DNA of 43,869 bases, taken from assembly GCF_000003605.2 (NCBI RefSeq), contig NW_003116955.1:118121-161989 (forward strand). Direction: 5' to 3'. Positions 1-14,400 of the stretch are shown here, in pieces. This DNA is from Saccoglossus kowalevskii (Eukaryota; Hemichordata; Enteropneusta; Harrimaniidae). Position 1 is the first letter of the stretch; each line of letters opens with the position of its first letter. The notes beneath the pieces are model-generated. The model ran no database searches, was not told the origin of the DNA, and saw nothing but the letters and a program-made list of their open reading frames with translations. Made by a program: the position numbers and the translations under genes.

Positions 1-2458
1 TATAAGTTACCTTGGAAGAATATGACCACACCTTTGTAGGCATGGTGACACTCCACACTAATTTATGAAGTTTTTTTCCGCTGGGAACAAAAGACACACT
101 TTCACTCAGCTACTCAGTTGTTACACCATAACATCTCAATGCACCAATTGAGGGCGCAACTTATAAGAAACCCCACAGTAGATATTCGTTTAGTTGCTGG
201 CCGATGGGGCGGTAGATTAGGCTGTAAAAGTCCGCGGACTGTCACGTTAGCGTAACCATAGACTCTAAAAATATCTTCTATTTTATTTATAGTCTGTAGC
301 ATAATACACTCCAAAATCACATATTTGTACTTGTTAGGACATGCACATTTCAGGCAGAAACCTACTCATAAATTAAAATACTAGTACCCAGAATTGATTC
401 ATTCTGCAAGTGTACTCCATTGCAATATAAGATTATTGACTTAAAACAAGTTTGGGGTCACCAGCCTTATTTTCGAGAAACTGGTGGTTGTATTTTAGTT
501 GAAAATCGCCATTTTGGCTCTGTTATCATGCTTTTACCATAGGTTTCTATGGCAGAGATATTATGCAATATCTCAAAATCTAACCTGGTGACATAGGCTG
601 AAAAAATCATATATTGTGAATGATGGAGTACTTTTTGTTGTGAATTATTTAAAAAATCTGGGTTTTAAAAAGTATCAAAAAATGCAATTTTTCTTTAACA
701 TTGTGCTCTATGGAATAGCAATTTTCAAGAAATATTAGGACACTTTTCTCAAAAATCTTAACTAACACACAAAATAATGCTATTTCATTATACCATGGAA
801 CATTAGCTTCATGATTGTACATAATAAACACATGAACATGTGTTTTATGACCAATTTTGTCAAAAATTATGAGTAGGCTTCTACCTTAACACTCCAAACA
901 TTACCCGAATGACGTCACGGCATCTGAAAGATTTTCGTGCTAATTGCAAAATGGTAAATAACGTATTAGGAACAATTTAATTGGGAAACATATTTGTCAA
1001 TCATTTCAGTATCTTACCAGCCACAGTGCAACATGGTGTGTTTCCCATTGTTTACCGCACTGTGTGGTGTTATAATTATTGTTTTCGCGTTGACTTCTAA
1101 CACACAGTGGGCACGCTGTGTTAGTTAATAGACTTATTTACCACTTCTCAGAATCAATTAATAACAAGACCATTCGCGCGATATGTCTCGCTTCACAGAT
1201 GTAACGATGTTATTTGGTACATTTCATTCACATTCACACGACCACAATAATTTATATTAAATACAGTAAATCACAGCATAAGCTAGAACCGACGTTTAGG
1301 CTAAACTATAGGAGTAGGCCATACTAAAACATCACATCTATAATTATTCTTAAACAATTTAGATAAATCGGTTGACAAAACCAAACTAGTATAGCTTAGT
1401 CAGTCTCGTCTTTTTATCAACTTAGCTGTCGATACTCAATTTGGCTATTCTCCAACCAAACATCATATTAACATATATGTGACTGATAGCAACGTATTTT
1501 CTTTTGTGTATTTGTTTCTATATTATTACGTGATTGACAGCGTGTGTAGCTAATTGCAGCTTGTGATTTCTGGCATTAATGAGGGACATGTCATGGTGTT
1601 ACTGGGCACAATTCCCCACTGTAAGCTTAAAAACAGTTTGCCTGAAAGTTTCAGTGTATTGTTGAGAGGGTGGAATTATTTAATAGCCAGTGTATAAGCA
1701 GCTAACACCACGGGACACCTGGGAGTTGTTTGGGGTTACGACCTCACATCACCAGTCTGTCCCGTGATGTTTCCTACATTTCGTATTTCATTTTATATCA
1801 CGAGTTTTAAATAACTGAACCGCCAGGTTGTTGACTTTTATCCAATCCATTTGGCTTTCATTACAACTTTTTCTGTTATTGGCGCTAATGTAAAGTGTTA
1901 ATAATTGAATTGTTTAATAAATGAGTGATGATTTGGTTGACAGTAGTGAAGCTATTGAAAATACCTGTGTTATAGTGCCGAGTTCAACCTGAATTATCAT
2001 TGAGAGTATCTGTTGTTGAGGCAGTTATATTATTATTACTATCCATTCATAGAAATATGGCTCCAGATTAGCACGAATCAATAGCTTACTGCATAGATAA
2101 TTACAATTCAAAAGCAAGGCAAAATCGTCTGATGTGTAAACAATTCGGTATTTTCGAGCAGTTGAGTATTTTACTAGTCTGTGTACCATGCCAACCCCAG
2201 ACAGTACCAATAGGTATGTGATAATTACAGTGTTCCAACTGATAATTTCAATGTTTTTGTAAGATAATTATTATTTTCGCGTTGTCTTCTCCCTCCCAGG
2301 GATTTTTGCCATGCGGTAGGTCCCAACCAACCGCAGTGACATTCAAAACGAAACGTAACAAAAATCAAAAAGCCGAAAAAAAAATAATGTGATTTTTAAC
2401 GACACTTTTGTGCGAACGCGTTTCTGGTTCTTTCCATTTGCGGCATTGGCTGGACGGA
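1..2458. other. Upstream region of rGC-A, no supported gene
   Basis: No reading frame here looks like a conserved protein, and no splice-bounded exon is convincing. The stretch is AT-rich. It contains a TGACGTCA palindrome at 910-917 and a short perfect inverted repeat at 1097-1124 (CTAACACA, 12-base loop, TGTGTTAG). A roughly 20-bp similarity is shared around 1075 and 2268 (TTTTCGCGTTG core). I see no clear TATA box just upstream of the rGC-A start codon. Confidence 0.5.
910..917. promoter_or_regulatory. CRE-like palindrome TGACGTCA
   Basis: A perfect full cAMP-response-element core lies about 1.5 kb upstream of the rGC-A start. The match is exact, but an 8-mer can occur by chance and no neighbouring promoter element supports it. 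Two further copies lie in introns, at 7470-7477 and inside 32929-32940. Confidence 0.25.
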
Positions 2459-5400
2459 ATGATAATGTCTTCTAACACAGTGTTACGTTTATGTTTTTTC
2501 GTGGCTTTGAGTATCGTTCCTTCAATGGCTCTTTTAAAACTTAAACTAGGATTCCTAGCTCCGTGGACAAACACTGAAATAGTGAACGATTTTAGTGGCG
2601 CGACAAGTGCAGGGGCCATAAACATCGCCATTGATAGAATTAAGGAGATGGATCTAGTCGAAGATCTCGAATTCGAGTAAGTAAATTTCTTTTATGTTTC
2701 GTGTTTATACAAGATATGTTCATATTTAATTCGTCTGCAAGTAACTAATGCATGGCATATATATACAAATAGTTTTCCACTGACATAGAGATATTTATTC
2801 CTGATCGTTACGTCATTTTCGAAAGCTAGTTCAAGTAGAAAAGAGTAGATAGATTGATTGGATTTGAACTTGATATTGCAAGTTTGCATTTCGCTTTGTG
2901 CATTCACTATCCAGTGAAAAGTGCCAAACCACGTGTGTGATTTATAAATATTGTGTTGCCTTTAAGGGATTTGAATAGAGTTGTGTCGTCTGCAAAAAGA
3001 GGAAATTGGTTAATGGATTAACAAATTTATAATACAAAATTGGAAATAAAATAGGACCCAAAATCTACCCTTGTAGAACATCGGATTTATTTGTTTATAG
3101 GAAGACAATGTTTTAATATTACCAGTAACTGATTGTTGCCGATTTCCAACCCACTGTGTTTTTTTAAAGTCAATAACATTTCGAACGTGATGCAACCATT
3201 AAAAGTGTATTTGCAATACTTGATATATAGCTATAGAAAGTTTAGTATTATATTGTTTGCGAAAACCAAATTGTGTGATTGATAGTGTCTACGTTTATGA
3301 CGAAATCAACGAGTTGTTTATTTACAACTGATTCGAATACTTGCCGGTCTTCGCTGGTAACCTTTTCCGGGAAACACACCTTAGCTTAATAAATAATTGA
3401 TGATATAGGCTATAATTGTGGGACGAATAAGGTCGAGTCCGGCGGGTCCTTAGCGTCTATTGATTTGACGAAAAATGTGTTTCTCACAAACCAGGTTAAA
3501 AGGATTTATTTTGATTTCCAGTTAGACATTGCTTAAACTCGCCAGTATTCGATATACCGGCGGTAAGATTTAGACCAAGATTATCAAAATAATCAGTATC
3601 CCCCATATCAATACTGCTTATATCATTTGAGTAATATAGCTTTTTGTCCAACATGAGCAGACAGTTTGGAACATTTTTGTATTGTTTATATTTTATTACA
3701 CTTCGACAATTATTTGGGTTAATCAATAATAAACCTTTGGTATTACAGAATTGTAACTCGTGATTCGTCATGTGACAGCAAACAGGCTGCCGGGTACACA
3801 GTCGATATGCACCTCAAAGAGCACGTTGACGTAATCATTGGGCCACCATGCTCGTCTGGTGAGTATAAATGGAGTATAATCCATACAGAAATGCCATGAA
3901 AATAACATGTTTGAACTTTGCCTATAGATTGTACCAAAATATTCAGATATCATGTGTAATAACCCGAACAGTTTGAAATGGTGCACTTCCAGTACATGGA
4001 CGGCGTTGTTGTTTAACACGGTGAAACATCTCCAGAAATGTAATCGTTTTATGCGAGGGATTGCCCATATTTTAACCCAGAGTATTTGTTTTCAGTCAGT
4101 TTGAACAGCGTCGACACTCAAGTCACATATTGCACCATCCCATTAAACTCACACATGAACTCTCAATCCACTTCAATATTTACATTAGTCTTAATTTGTG
4201 TAAGTCGATAAACTGCCGAACTGTGCTCACGCTGCCAAACACTGCTTCTTAAACACTACAAGGTGTACGACTTCGCGCCTGCCCGCTACAGATATACTAT
4301 TTGTATTGTTATTCCATACTTGTACACTTGTTCAGACACATACTAAATGGATACACTCTCCATAGTGTGACTGCATTGTATAATCCTCAGCCATATATCC
4401 CACACTTTCTGAATCTATACTCAATCATATACTGTGAAATACTTTTTATTTTCGCTTGGAATTAATTTTCGCTATTTTCGCTGAAGGAGGGACTCAGTGA
4501 AAATAAAATCCAGCGAATATACCTGTTGTCATATATTTTATATTAAACTCGCCAAAACTCAGTGAAAATAAATTCCATACAACACACCCAAAACATCTTT
4601 TCGGCGAAAATGAATTCCAGTATTTTACAGTACTAGAATTCTATGTTCGCCATGCTATAACTGTATACTCGTCATTCTCTTACATTACTCTAAACTTTCA
4701 ACAACTGACTTTAAAAGGCGATGGTCTTCGCGCAGCCCGAGTTCGAAATTCATGTAAACAAACAATGTATTTCACACGCGTATGTATGAGTGCCATATCG
4801 AACACGGCATGGTGTGATCACTGCCCTCTAACCATGTACTCTCCAAATCTTCGACTCAATACTATTCATACTCCTCATCACAGTGTTGTCCAATACTTCC
4901 TTATATTTCAGCCTGTATGATATCTGGACAGTTGGCAGCATTTTGGAACATTCCAATCATATCATGGGTAGCTACATCACCAGACTTCGATGATAAAAAC
5001 ATCTACAGCACCCTCGGACGTTCACTCGGACCATTCACTAAACTTGGGATGTTTCTGATGGAAATAATGGCTAGCTATAATTGGAATCGTGCTGTCATTG
5101 TATATTCTACATTTTTATTGTACGGGGATGCTGGTAAAGCAATTGAGAAGGTAAGAAGATGTGCAATATATCATCACGTACTTACGTACTTATCACCACG
5201 CCGCCTATTCTATCCTTTTTTTCATAATATATTAAATATAATGGTTCTTCAATTTTTCAGACATTCAATGACAACAATGTGACTTTGTCGTACGTTGCAA
5301 TATACAACAGTAATCCCACTAGGAAGAAAATTCAATCAATACTTCGAAAAATTAAGAGAGAAGGGAGAAGTAAGTAATTTAAATACCAATGTGTTAGCTC

Positions 5401-8400
5401 CTTTCCAACGCCAGTTTTCTTAGAGCATTATAGAGCATTATAGAGTTTGATAAATTAATTCTCTTACTCCCACGTTGATTTCTCGTGTATTCTCTTTCCG
5501 AATTATACATTTTTCATTTAACGCCATGCCTGCCAATTGGATGATTGCTTTGTGCATGGTTAATCCCCATGATTCATAATTCCCAACGTAAGCAGGTTAT
5601 TTTTAGCATTCTCAGGTATATTGTTTAGCCAATTTACAATTTAAACTAATTTCAGTTGCCAAATGAATATTCAGTCGACTTGTTAAGTAATGACAAAATT
5701 ATTATAAGTGAAATAATTGTATGTATATTTTGTTATCATTTGTGGAAGCTAAATAGTAAGGTTATTTTATACATATTACAGTCATTGTCGTCTGCGTGCC
5801 GCAAGAAGATCGCCGAATGTTATTACTGGAAGCCTATGATATGGGGATGACAAAAGGTGACTATGTATTCTACACTGTTGAGATGTTACCAGGTGACGAC
5901 GTCATCACTGCACAAGAAACCTACCTTGGCATTGACCGAAACGAGGAAGCTCGAGAGGCATTTGAAGCAGTATTTCATGTGAGTATAATAGATCATTTAT
6001 CAATATTCCGTAAATTCAATCATTGTATTAAAACAGACATACTATGTGAAACAAATACACTTTCTGTTAATGTAAAATCTACTTAGTACCAATCAGACTG
6101 CTCCATGTCAGGTCTTTATAAATGTTATATATGTCCTGGACTCTTGTCTGACACGTGTTTTTGGTATGACCACGTCAGTATTTTTGTTCCCATAAGTGGT
6201 CCTGTGACTGTAATATTGACAGTATTGATCTCATGACATCATCGTCAGAATTTGAAACATAAATTAACCTTATTAAATTTAACATGTATCTACTAGATGT
6301 CACTTGCAGCACTGACAGGAGCAGATGTCGACATGTTCACGAAAGAAGTTGCCAGACGTGCACAGGATCCTCCATGGGGGCTTACATTACCGGCAGGAAT
6401 ACAGGTAAAAACAACTACAAATTACGTAACATGAATGTCAGAAAAACATAGTACGTTTGTTTATTTCGAATGAATGCGACCCTGCTGAAATATGTAAATT
6501 TATTAGTTTAAAAATTCTCTAATATGTACTGTGTCATTAACAATTTCTCTCACCATATAGGGAAATAAATACTCTGCATTTTTATACGATGCTATGATAT
6601 TGTATGCTCTAGCTCTGAATGACACATTATCAACAGGTGGTAAATATAACGATGGTCAACAACTGTTACAAGCAATGTCTTACAAGACATTCAGAGGTAG
6701 ACACATGCATAAATAACACACCTATTAACATATATATATCATGGTATAACTTTAAAATATACCATGTAGGTATGTGTCGTTTAAATATCATTCTCGCGTT
6801 TGTCGTAGCTTTCGTTCGCGCGGTTTCATATCCGATCAGAAATCCGTTGAAGCACCTTGTTGGATCACTATACCCCAACATTTCAAAAACTACAATGAAG
6901 AATATTACATAAATGACCGTATACATAAAGAAATATGGGTATATTGCCCAGGACGCTTACATGTTATAAACCAGTCTGAGTAGTTCATGAAGTTTCTGGA
7001 ATGCCTCCTATGACACCTTCCTAGTTGTCCAGATAAGGTACGGATTCGGGTGTCTTGTTCAGTTCAGAAAAAATGGTTAGGCTTCTAACACAAACAAAGC
7101 TAGCCTGACGTATTTTAGTAAAAAACAACAAAATAAATTTTAATAGATTAGAATTATTTGTTATCGTTTATGGTTCTTTTCTTTATTGCAAATAGTAAAA
7201 GTACAACTTCGGATTTGTTACTACACATAGTTTGTGATATCGATGTGAACCTTGTCGAACATCTTACATAAATCTGACTGGAGGCATAATCCAACTAGGT
7301 ACAAGTTGACACCACCTAAATAAATCCGAGTCCGAGAGAACGCGTGAAACACGGCGAACAATATGCACAGATGATTAAAGATGCGCCAAAGTGCGTCTTT
7401 TCTTGCGGTGCATGCATCCAGTCATAATGACACTAAACAATCAATGTAACAACAGGACCTAATACTCAGTGACGTCATTTAGCGACTGCGGTATAGCGAG
7501 AATACATAACATCCACCCATATTTATGACTTGCGACATTATTTTATATGACATATCTTTGTTTTTTTAAAGGGCGATAAATATTCAGCGTTTCTTTATGA
7601 CGCCATTATTCTTTATGCACTGGCACTCAATGATTCTTTATCCAAGGGAAAGGATCATACAAACGGAGTAGATCTCCTTCAATCAATGTCAAATATGTTC
7701 TTTAAAGGTATGACCCAGACAGGGTTGTTATTTCGTATAATGTACTACTGTAATATAAATTTGCATGTTATAGTCGCCATTTTGGATTTGCGCAAATGAA
7801 CAGGAGATGATACATAATTACGTTAGTTATACAGTGAAACAGCAAAAGCATGCCTATTCCTATTAATATAATTATGAAAATGAATAAACCCAACGATTTT
7901 TATTCGAAATCAATTGGATTGTCTATGCAAGTGTCTTCACAGACAGAAATAGAACAGACGGCATCACTATACGAGCTAATACAATGATTAATCACCATTT
8001 GAGTTTATAACGCTGACCCCGGTGTGATATGCTGGATTTTATTTTGCGATTAATTTTAGAAACACTAGAAAAAAACTAAGGCTTGATTTGGATTTGCATA
8101 TGTTCATTCAAACCATTTTGTGCGAGAAAAGTTTGCGTGGGATCCACTGATTTGATTCATACCTGAATTCGTCTAGATGCAGCACTATGTTTATAAACAC
8201 ACATTACTTTTATAACTAAAGGTATGACTGGAATGGTCATGACGGATGCTTACGGTGACAGAGAACCAGATTATTGGATTACTGATTTACAGCCTAATGG
8301 AGTTTTTGAGAAAATAAGTGAAGTTGTTAATTTAGAAGACGGTACTCGGGTGAGAAACAATATAGTTCATATTACTATGAAACCGACATAGGTTGTCACG

Positions 8401-11400
8401 GGCCTGTTAGTTTACAATTAACTTGCTAGTAGCCAATTAATTATAAGAATTGTACTCATCTCATATTACATGCGGAGCACCTTGAGAAATTTAACAACTT
8501 ACAGGATTTAAGTTTTCATGAAATACATAGATTACTTGGTTATATACTTACATTTGTCACTTTATTGGGTTTCTATAAATTTATCTTAAAAATCTTATTA
8601 AATCTTATAAAAATGAATCATACGGGACATCTATTTTATTTCTCTACCAGTATGTAAATTATAATTCATTAGCCAAATTCTCCTCTTGCCATGTGTTATG
8701 CATGAGAAGTGGGCGTTTATATTAACAATTCAATTTAGTCAACACTTAATAATACCTAACACACATATAGATTAAATCAGACCATTGCTATCTTTATTAT
8801 CAGTGTTTTATGTGCAAGAAGATTTAAATATGTCTAATCATAAAAGCTTCAAGACGATCTCATCCACTAAAGAAATACAGTGTTGAACCGTATTACTTAT
8901 ATCATCTTCATGCTTATAGTGTGGGTGAATACACTCTGTAAGAAACTCAGTGATTGTGTGGTGAACGAGCATTCAGATCTGAGCAAATAGAATCCAAATG
9001 ATTAGTAACTGAAATAAGATAAATTATAAATAAAACACACAAAAATTTGTATATCGTATTTCAATCAGATTGATAGACATCTTTTCATATAACATTGACT
9101 TACTAAAGGTACTTTTGTTTATAGGAATTTCGACAACTGGGTGAGCCTCGTTGGCCAGGTGGAAAGGTAGGACACCAATACGCACCGCCTGATGTACCTG
9201 TGTGTGGATTTAATGGAGAATTCTGTAAGGAAGATGATAGTAAGTAACTAGGAATATTGTAGCATTTGACCAAATATGCATTTTTTTTATTTCAAGTAAA
9301 TTGAAATTGAAAAAAAGTAATTATTGATTAATGTTTTTTTGCAGATGCCTATATTTACATTGTAGGTTTTAGTGCAGGTGTCATTATCATTGTCATGGCA
9401 ACGCTTCTATTTGTCTGGTTATACAGGTTAGTGAGATTTTGTGTGTAGTGTATTGTGGTGAGAACATCGGTCCAAGGGTTCGAACAAAAAAGTCCCACCT
9501 TAGCCATACGTGACCATTATTTAACTTCTATCAAGTATGAAACATGAATTTAAAATATGTAATCTCAATTATTGGGCATTGGCTTTTCCTGTAGCGTTGG
9601 CGTTAAACAGTGACACTATACACTTTGATATTTGACTGCTACAACAAGTCAATTAACGATCCGAAGAAGTCATCTTACGATGTTCCATGTATACATGATT
9701 ACATTGTAGATTTATAGCTATTGCATATATTACCAGTTTAAATAGCGTCTGGACATCCAAGATGCCATGGACAGTTAACACAACAAAGTTTTTTAAAGTG
9801 GTTACGACAACTATAACTATTTACTCATGTACATTATTGTTTTTAAAGACGAAGTAATTACGAAGCAGATTTATTGAACATGAGATGGAAAATTCATTTG
9901 GAAGATCTGCACTTCACTGGAGGCGGATCGCAGAAAATGAAGTCAGGGAGCATGGGTGGCGGTAGCGCCGGTAGTCACGTACGTACATTACAATAACAAA
10001 CTCTACTGCGGAGGCTATATGCTCATAGCATAAATAAATATATTACTTATAAATCAGTTTGGACTTGAAGGTACCCTGAGAATGCAAATCTCCGTCACAG
10101 CGGCAAATTACATTAAAACGCGGTAGTCGTCGCGCTGCGCAAGTGCGAGATATATGGGTCTCATATAAACAAAGATGGCGACATTGACTGTTGCGCAGTA
10201 CGAATTGAGACGTTTCCAAGCTTAAATTAGGTAATTTTCATGTTATTTGAAGGTATCGAAGGAGTCACCGGCGGTAATCAGTGCAAGTCGCGCCCAGGTC
10301 AAACCTCATACTTGTGATTTCCATTTGAAGAGCGCATTGGATTGTGAGAAAATAAATGTTATCAACACGACTACCGCGCTTTAAAAGTGCAATTCAGCAT
10401 GCTTGAACTAAATTCTTTGTATTTATTCGTTCACAGCCAAGTTTGAATAGCGGCGGCGATATTTTGTCGAAGCATTCTTCCAATTTGTCTCATAGTTTAG
10501 ATGGAAAGAGTTCAGCGCCGTCTAATCGCACACTCCAATACTTTGCCAAGACAGCTACTTATAGAGGCGTGGTAGTTGCTTTGAAGAAAATCAACAAAGA
10601 GCACTTGCAAATCAACCGCAATGTTCTCATGGAATTCAATGACGTGAGTGAAGTTCATATTTTTATTAAAATAAATTCCAATATATGCCGCCTACCATAA
10701 ATCTGGAGTTTCGAATCCAATCAGTGTATCATAACTCAAATTATTCACATCCGACGTTGGAAATCCACCACGTGAAAATTCAAGTTTTGAACTTAAAGGT
10801 GTATTTAAAGTAAAATATTACGATTTGAAGCATTGTAAAATTATATTTTATTTGGCAATTAAATACCGCGATTCTGCAGGCGAGCATTTATAATGTTTCA
10901 TAATAACCGAAATAATCAATGTGAGTTTTTTGTATATAATACACAGTGGGAATGCAACTATTAGAAAATGCAAGGATGGAGCGTCACGTATCCTATACAC
11001 AGAGGAGTTGTACAACAAGTTCATTCAATATAATCTTCATACATACCTATGTTTCTCTTTACATTTACTTTTATTCTAGGTGAGGCAACTCAGCCACGAA
11101 AATTTGAACCAGTTCATTGGTGCCTGCGTAGAATCTAATACCATCTTCCTGGGATGGCAATATTGTGATAGAGGCAGTATTGTGGTGAGATAAACGAGTG
11201 GCATGTGGAATTACATGGGAACGGCTTTTCTAACACAAGAGGTCACCAATGTGTATTATATTTGCAAGATCGTTTCAATCTGATTTTAATATAGAGTAGT
11301 CGTATTTGTACAAATGCATTAAAAATACCTTGTATTATATGACATTATGATACTCAGAATATTTGCCATTCATGTGTTGCTTGGAGTGCGTAACATTTGG

Positions 11401-14400
11401 TAAATATCTTACAGGATGTTCTTCAAAATGATGAAATACGCCTTGATGACGCATTCAAGTTGTCTTTCATAACAGACATTGTCAAGGTTAGTATTATTTA
11501 AAAGGCATATGATTTAATAATTGAAATATGATTTAATAATTTGAAATCAATTCACGCCTTGTTTTGTGTTCTGGGATATTTATTCTGTAAATTTCAATTA
11601 TAGAGCAGACTTTAATAAAATAAACCATGTGCGCTGCATTTGTTTTGTTGGATGTACAAACAAAATAAAAATGAGGTTTATTATTTGCATTTCCTAATGA
11701 CGATTGCTACTTCAGGCCGAGATATAAACAATAAACCGAAGATGGTAATACATTTATAAGTATAAATTCTACATATGTGATTTTAAAATAATTACTCCTC
11801 GATAGGGTATGGAGTATCTACACAAGAGTCAACATGGCGGTGGTTCCCATGGCAACCTGAAATCGTCAAACTGTTTAGTGGATAATCGTTGGGTTGTCAA
11901 GATTACAGACTATGGACTCCAGACATTTTTCTCGGGGCAGACTGAGAACGAGAATACTGACGACAATGACAAGTTTTTACGTAAGTACAGGTACTTTTAC
12001 CCCTTTCGCTGATATTTATGTATGTACCTGAAATAATTCAAGTTCCAGTCATGACTCACCCAGCTGATAATTCGCCATGTTCAAGTTAATACGATATATT
12101 AAATAAATAAAAGAATAAAAGTGATACATGATATTTGAATATGTTAATTACAACTACTACAAAATACTTTGTGACACTATCAGTTTAAGTTCTTAGAAAT
12201 ACTTCACGTCACGTCTCTGAAAAAAAATTATGTTAAGAACAAGTTTTTTTGACATTGCATGCGTTAAATTCCGGGTTTTACATACATTATTGTTGCTGTT
12301 TTATTGAAACGTTGTACGATAATTATTCGTAACGCTTAATATGAATATTTTTAACACTTGAATACTGTGAGCACACTAATTTAATTTGAAAATATCCGAA
12401 TACTTATAGGTAAACTCTGGACAGCTCCGGAAATCCTACGTATGAATTTTCCTCCAGCGTGTGGGACACAAAAAGGAGACGTCTACAGTTTTGCTGTGAT
12501 AATATTCGAGATTTTGGAACGAACTGGACCTTACTGCTTCGACCATATAACACCAAGAGGTGAACATTAAAGCGGAAGAGCCGTCACCAGTGTACATGCG
12601 AAAATTGGGTTCTTAGCGATGATAACAGGGCACGCTAAAATGCAAAGGCTCATGGGTAGACGCTATGACCACCAGTCGCATGCGCAGGTGACGGCTCCAC
12701 CGCTTTAACCAAATACACCATGTGTACCATCAGCACTTATAAATGTAATTTAACATAACAAAGGTCAGGAGATAGCGAGTTTTTGATATACATTTCCTAC
12801 GGCCCGTCTTGATTTATGTGGAGTTGTCTCTTGACAACATTACGTAATTAATCTTGTATTGAAAGACAATTGGCCGATGGCCTGACTAAATTATAATGAG
12901 CCACCCATTGGATTCATAACGCTGAGACAGTGGAGTAACCAAGAGTATGGCTCATCGATATGAAAATCGCCGTTTTGAAAAAAAACACTAGCTCTAAGTA
13001 GGGAGGAGGTCGCACTCTTTACTTCGGTTTTGAAAGTACAACTTAGTCGGATTACTAGTATATGCGTTCCCGACCAATACACGGTAATTAATTGTTTTCA
13101 ACAAAGGAACCGTTCTGTACTAGTAAGAGCGGGCGGGAGAACTAAATAAAACTAAACGCTATCGAATAATACACTCAGAACAATGAGGATGAGACAAATA
13201 ATACTGTTCATAATGTCAAATAAATTCAGCATTACAATACTATTCATATTTCAGATGTAGTAAATCGTATTCGTAATGGCGAAAGCAGTCCTTATCGACC
13301 AGTGATAATGCTACACAATCCCGATAGTTGCGAATATGGTCGTGAATTGATTAATCTAATGGTGAAATGTTGGTCTGAAAATGTAGATAATAGACCATTG
13401 TTTCCCCGGATTAGACTCGAAATAAGAGCTTTGTGTAAAGGAAAAGAGTAAGTAAATTGTTTGATAAAATATTCAATAATGAAACAGTTGGTACTATTAA
13501 TTCTTTTTAATCATACTATGGTAAGCCAATGTATATTAATCTTTCACTTTTTGCTTAATAAGGATCAGTATCATGGATAACATACTGAATATGATGGAGA
13601 AATATGCCAACAACCTTGAAGAAATTGTTGAACAACGAACTGGTCAAGTGTTAGAAGAAAAACAAAAGACAGATCAACTATTATATCGGATGTTGCCAGT
13701 GTTAGTATAAGCATCAATGACATCAAATAATGTGAATCGGCAATGTAACTGTTGCATTGGGTGAATTATACGGACGTGTATGTTATGAATGCCTCGACAA
13801 ATGTAATGACATTGGGATGTACTAATTTAAAAGGATTCACCGTGACTAGGGAATCAAATAGTGTTGCTCACAAACTATTTTTTTTTTTATAAATAATTAG
13901 CACACTAAGATGAGATAAATTACTGGCATTATATACTATATTGTATTGAATTATTTCAAGGTTTTGGTTGTAGATTATTGATTTAAACAAAATTATTTTC
14001 AAAGAGTAATGAGGAACAATTTAGTAAGTAAAAGGAGGAGGAATGCTACTAACTGTGATTAGCGTTAAACCACAAATTCTGCGGCCATGTTGAATTGACA
14101 GTAGTCAAAATACACAGAATTAGCGTTTATATAATTTTAAATAAAACTAGTTTGGTTTTTCCAGTTTTTTTTTTGGAACTTTCAAATAGCGCGTTGCCGG
14201 AAAGAATTAAACTTTAGAAAATATGTTAACTGCACCCAACCTTAACATTCTTTTTCAACCAATCATTTTTTTTATGTGTATGCCTCGTGAGATATATTTC
14301 TATTAATCTTGGTGGAGAATTCAGAAATAAGTAAATCCACTACGAGTAAATGTTAAACGGGTGGTGATATGGGAGAAATATTAAATATACCATTTATGTT

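Larger units (their letters stand above)
2459..9239 (+). other. rGC-A ligand-binding ectodomain (exons 1-9)
   Basis: This is an ANF-receptor (periplasmic-binding-protein-like) fold. Landmarks are LGFLAPW near the mature N terminus, [19 protein letters not shown] with Cys107 and Cys111, [11 protein letters not shown], and a helix with YNWNRAVI. Then come [11 protein letters not shown] and [12 protein letters not shown] (exon 7a) or [12 protein letters not shown] (exon 7b). The domain closes with GDREPDYWI and a membrane-proximal CGFNGEFC Cys pair (Cys442, Cys449), typical of NPR-type receptors. N-glycosylation sequons include NVT in exon 4 and NDT or NDS in exons 7a/7b. Confidence 0.9.

Noticed and set aside
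2365..2631. Minus-strand 88-codon frame over rGC-A exon 1
   Set aside because: It is antisense to a strongly conserved coding exon and is a shadow frame.
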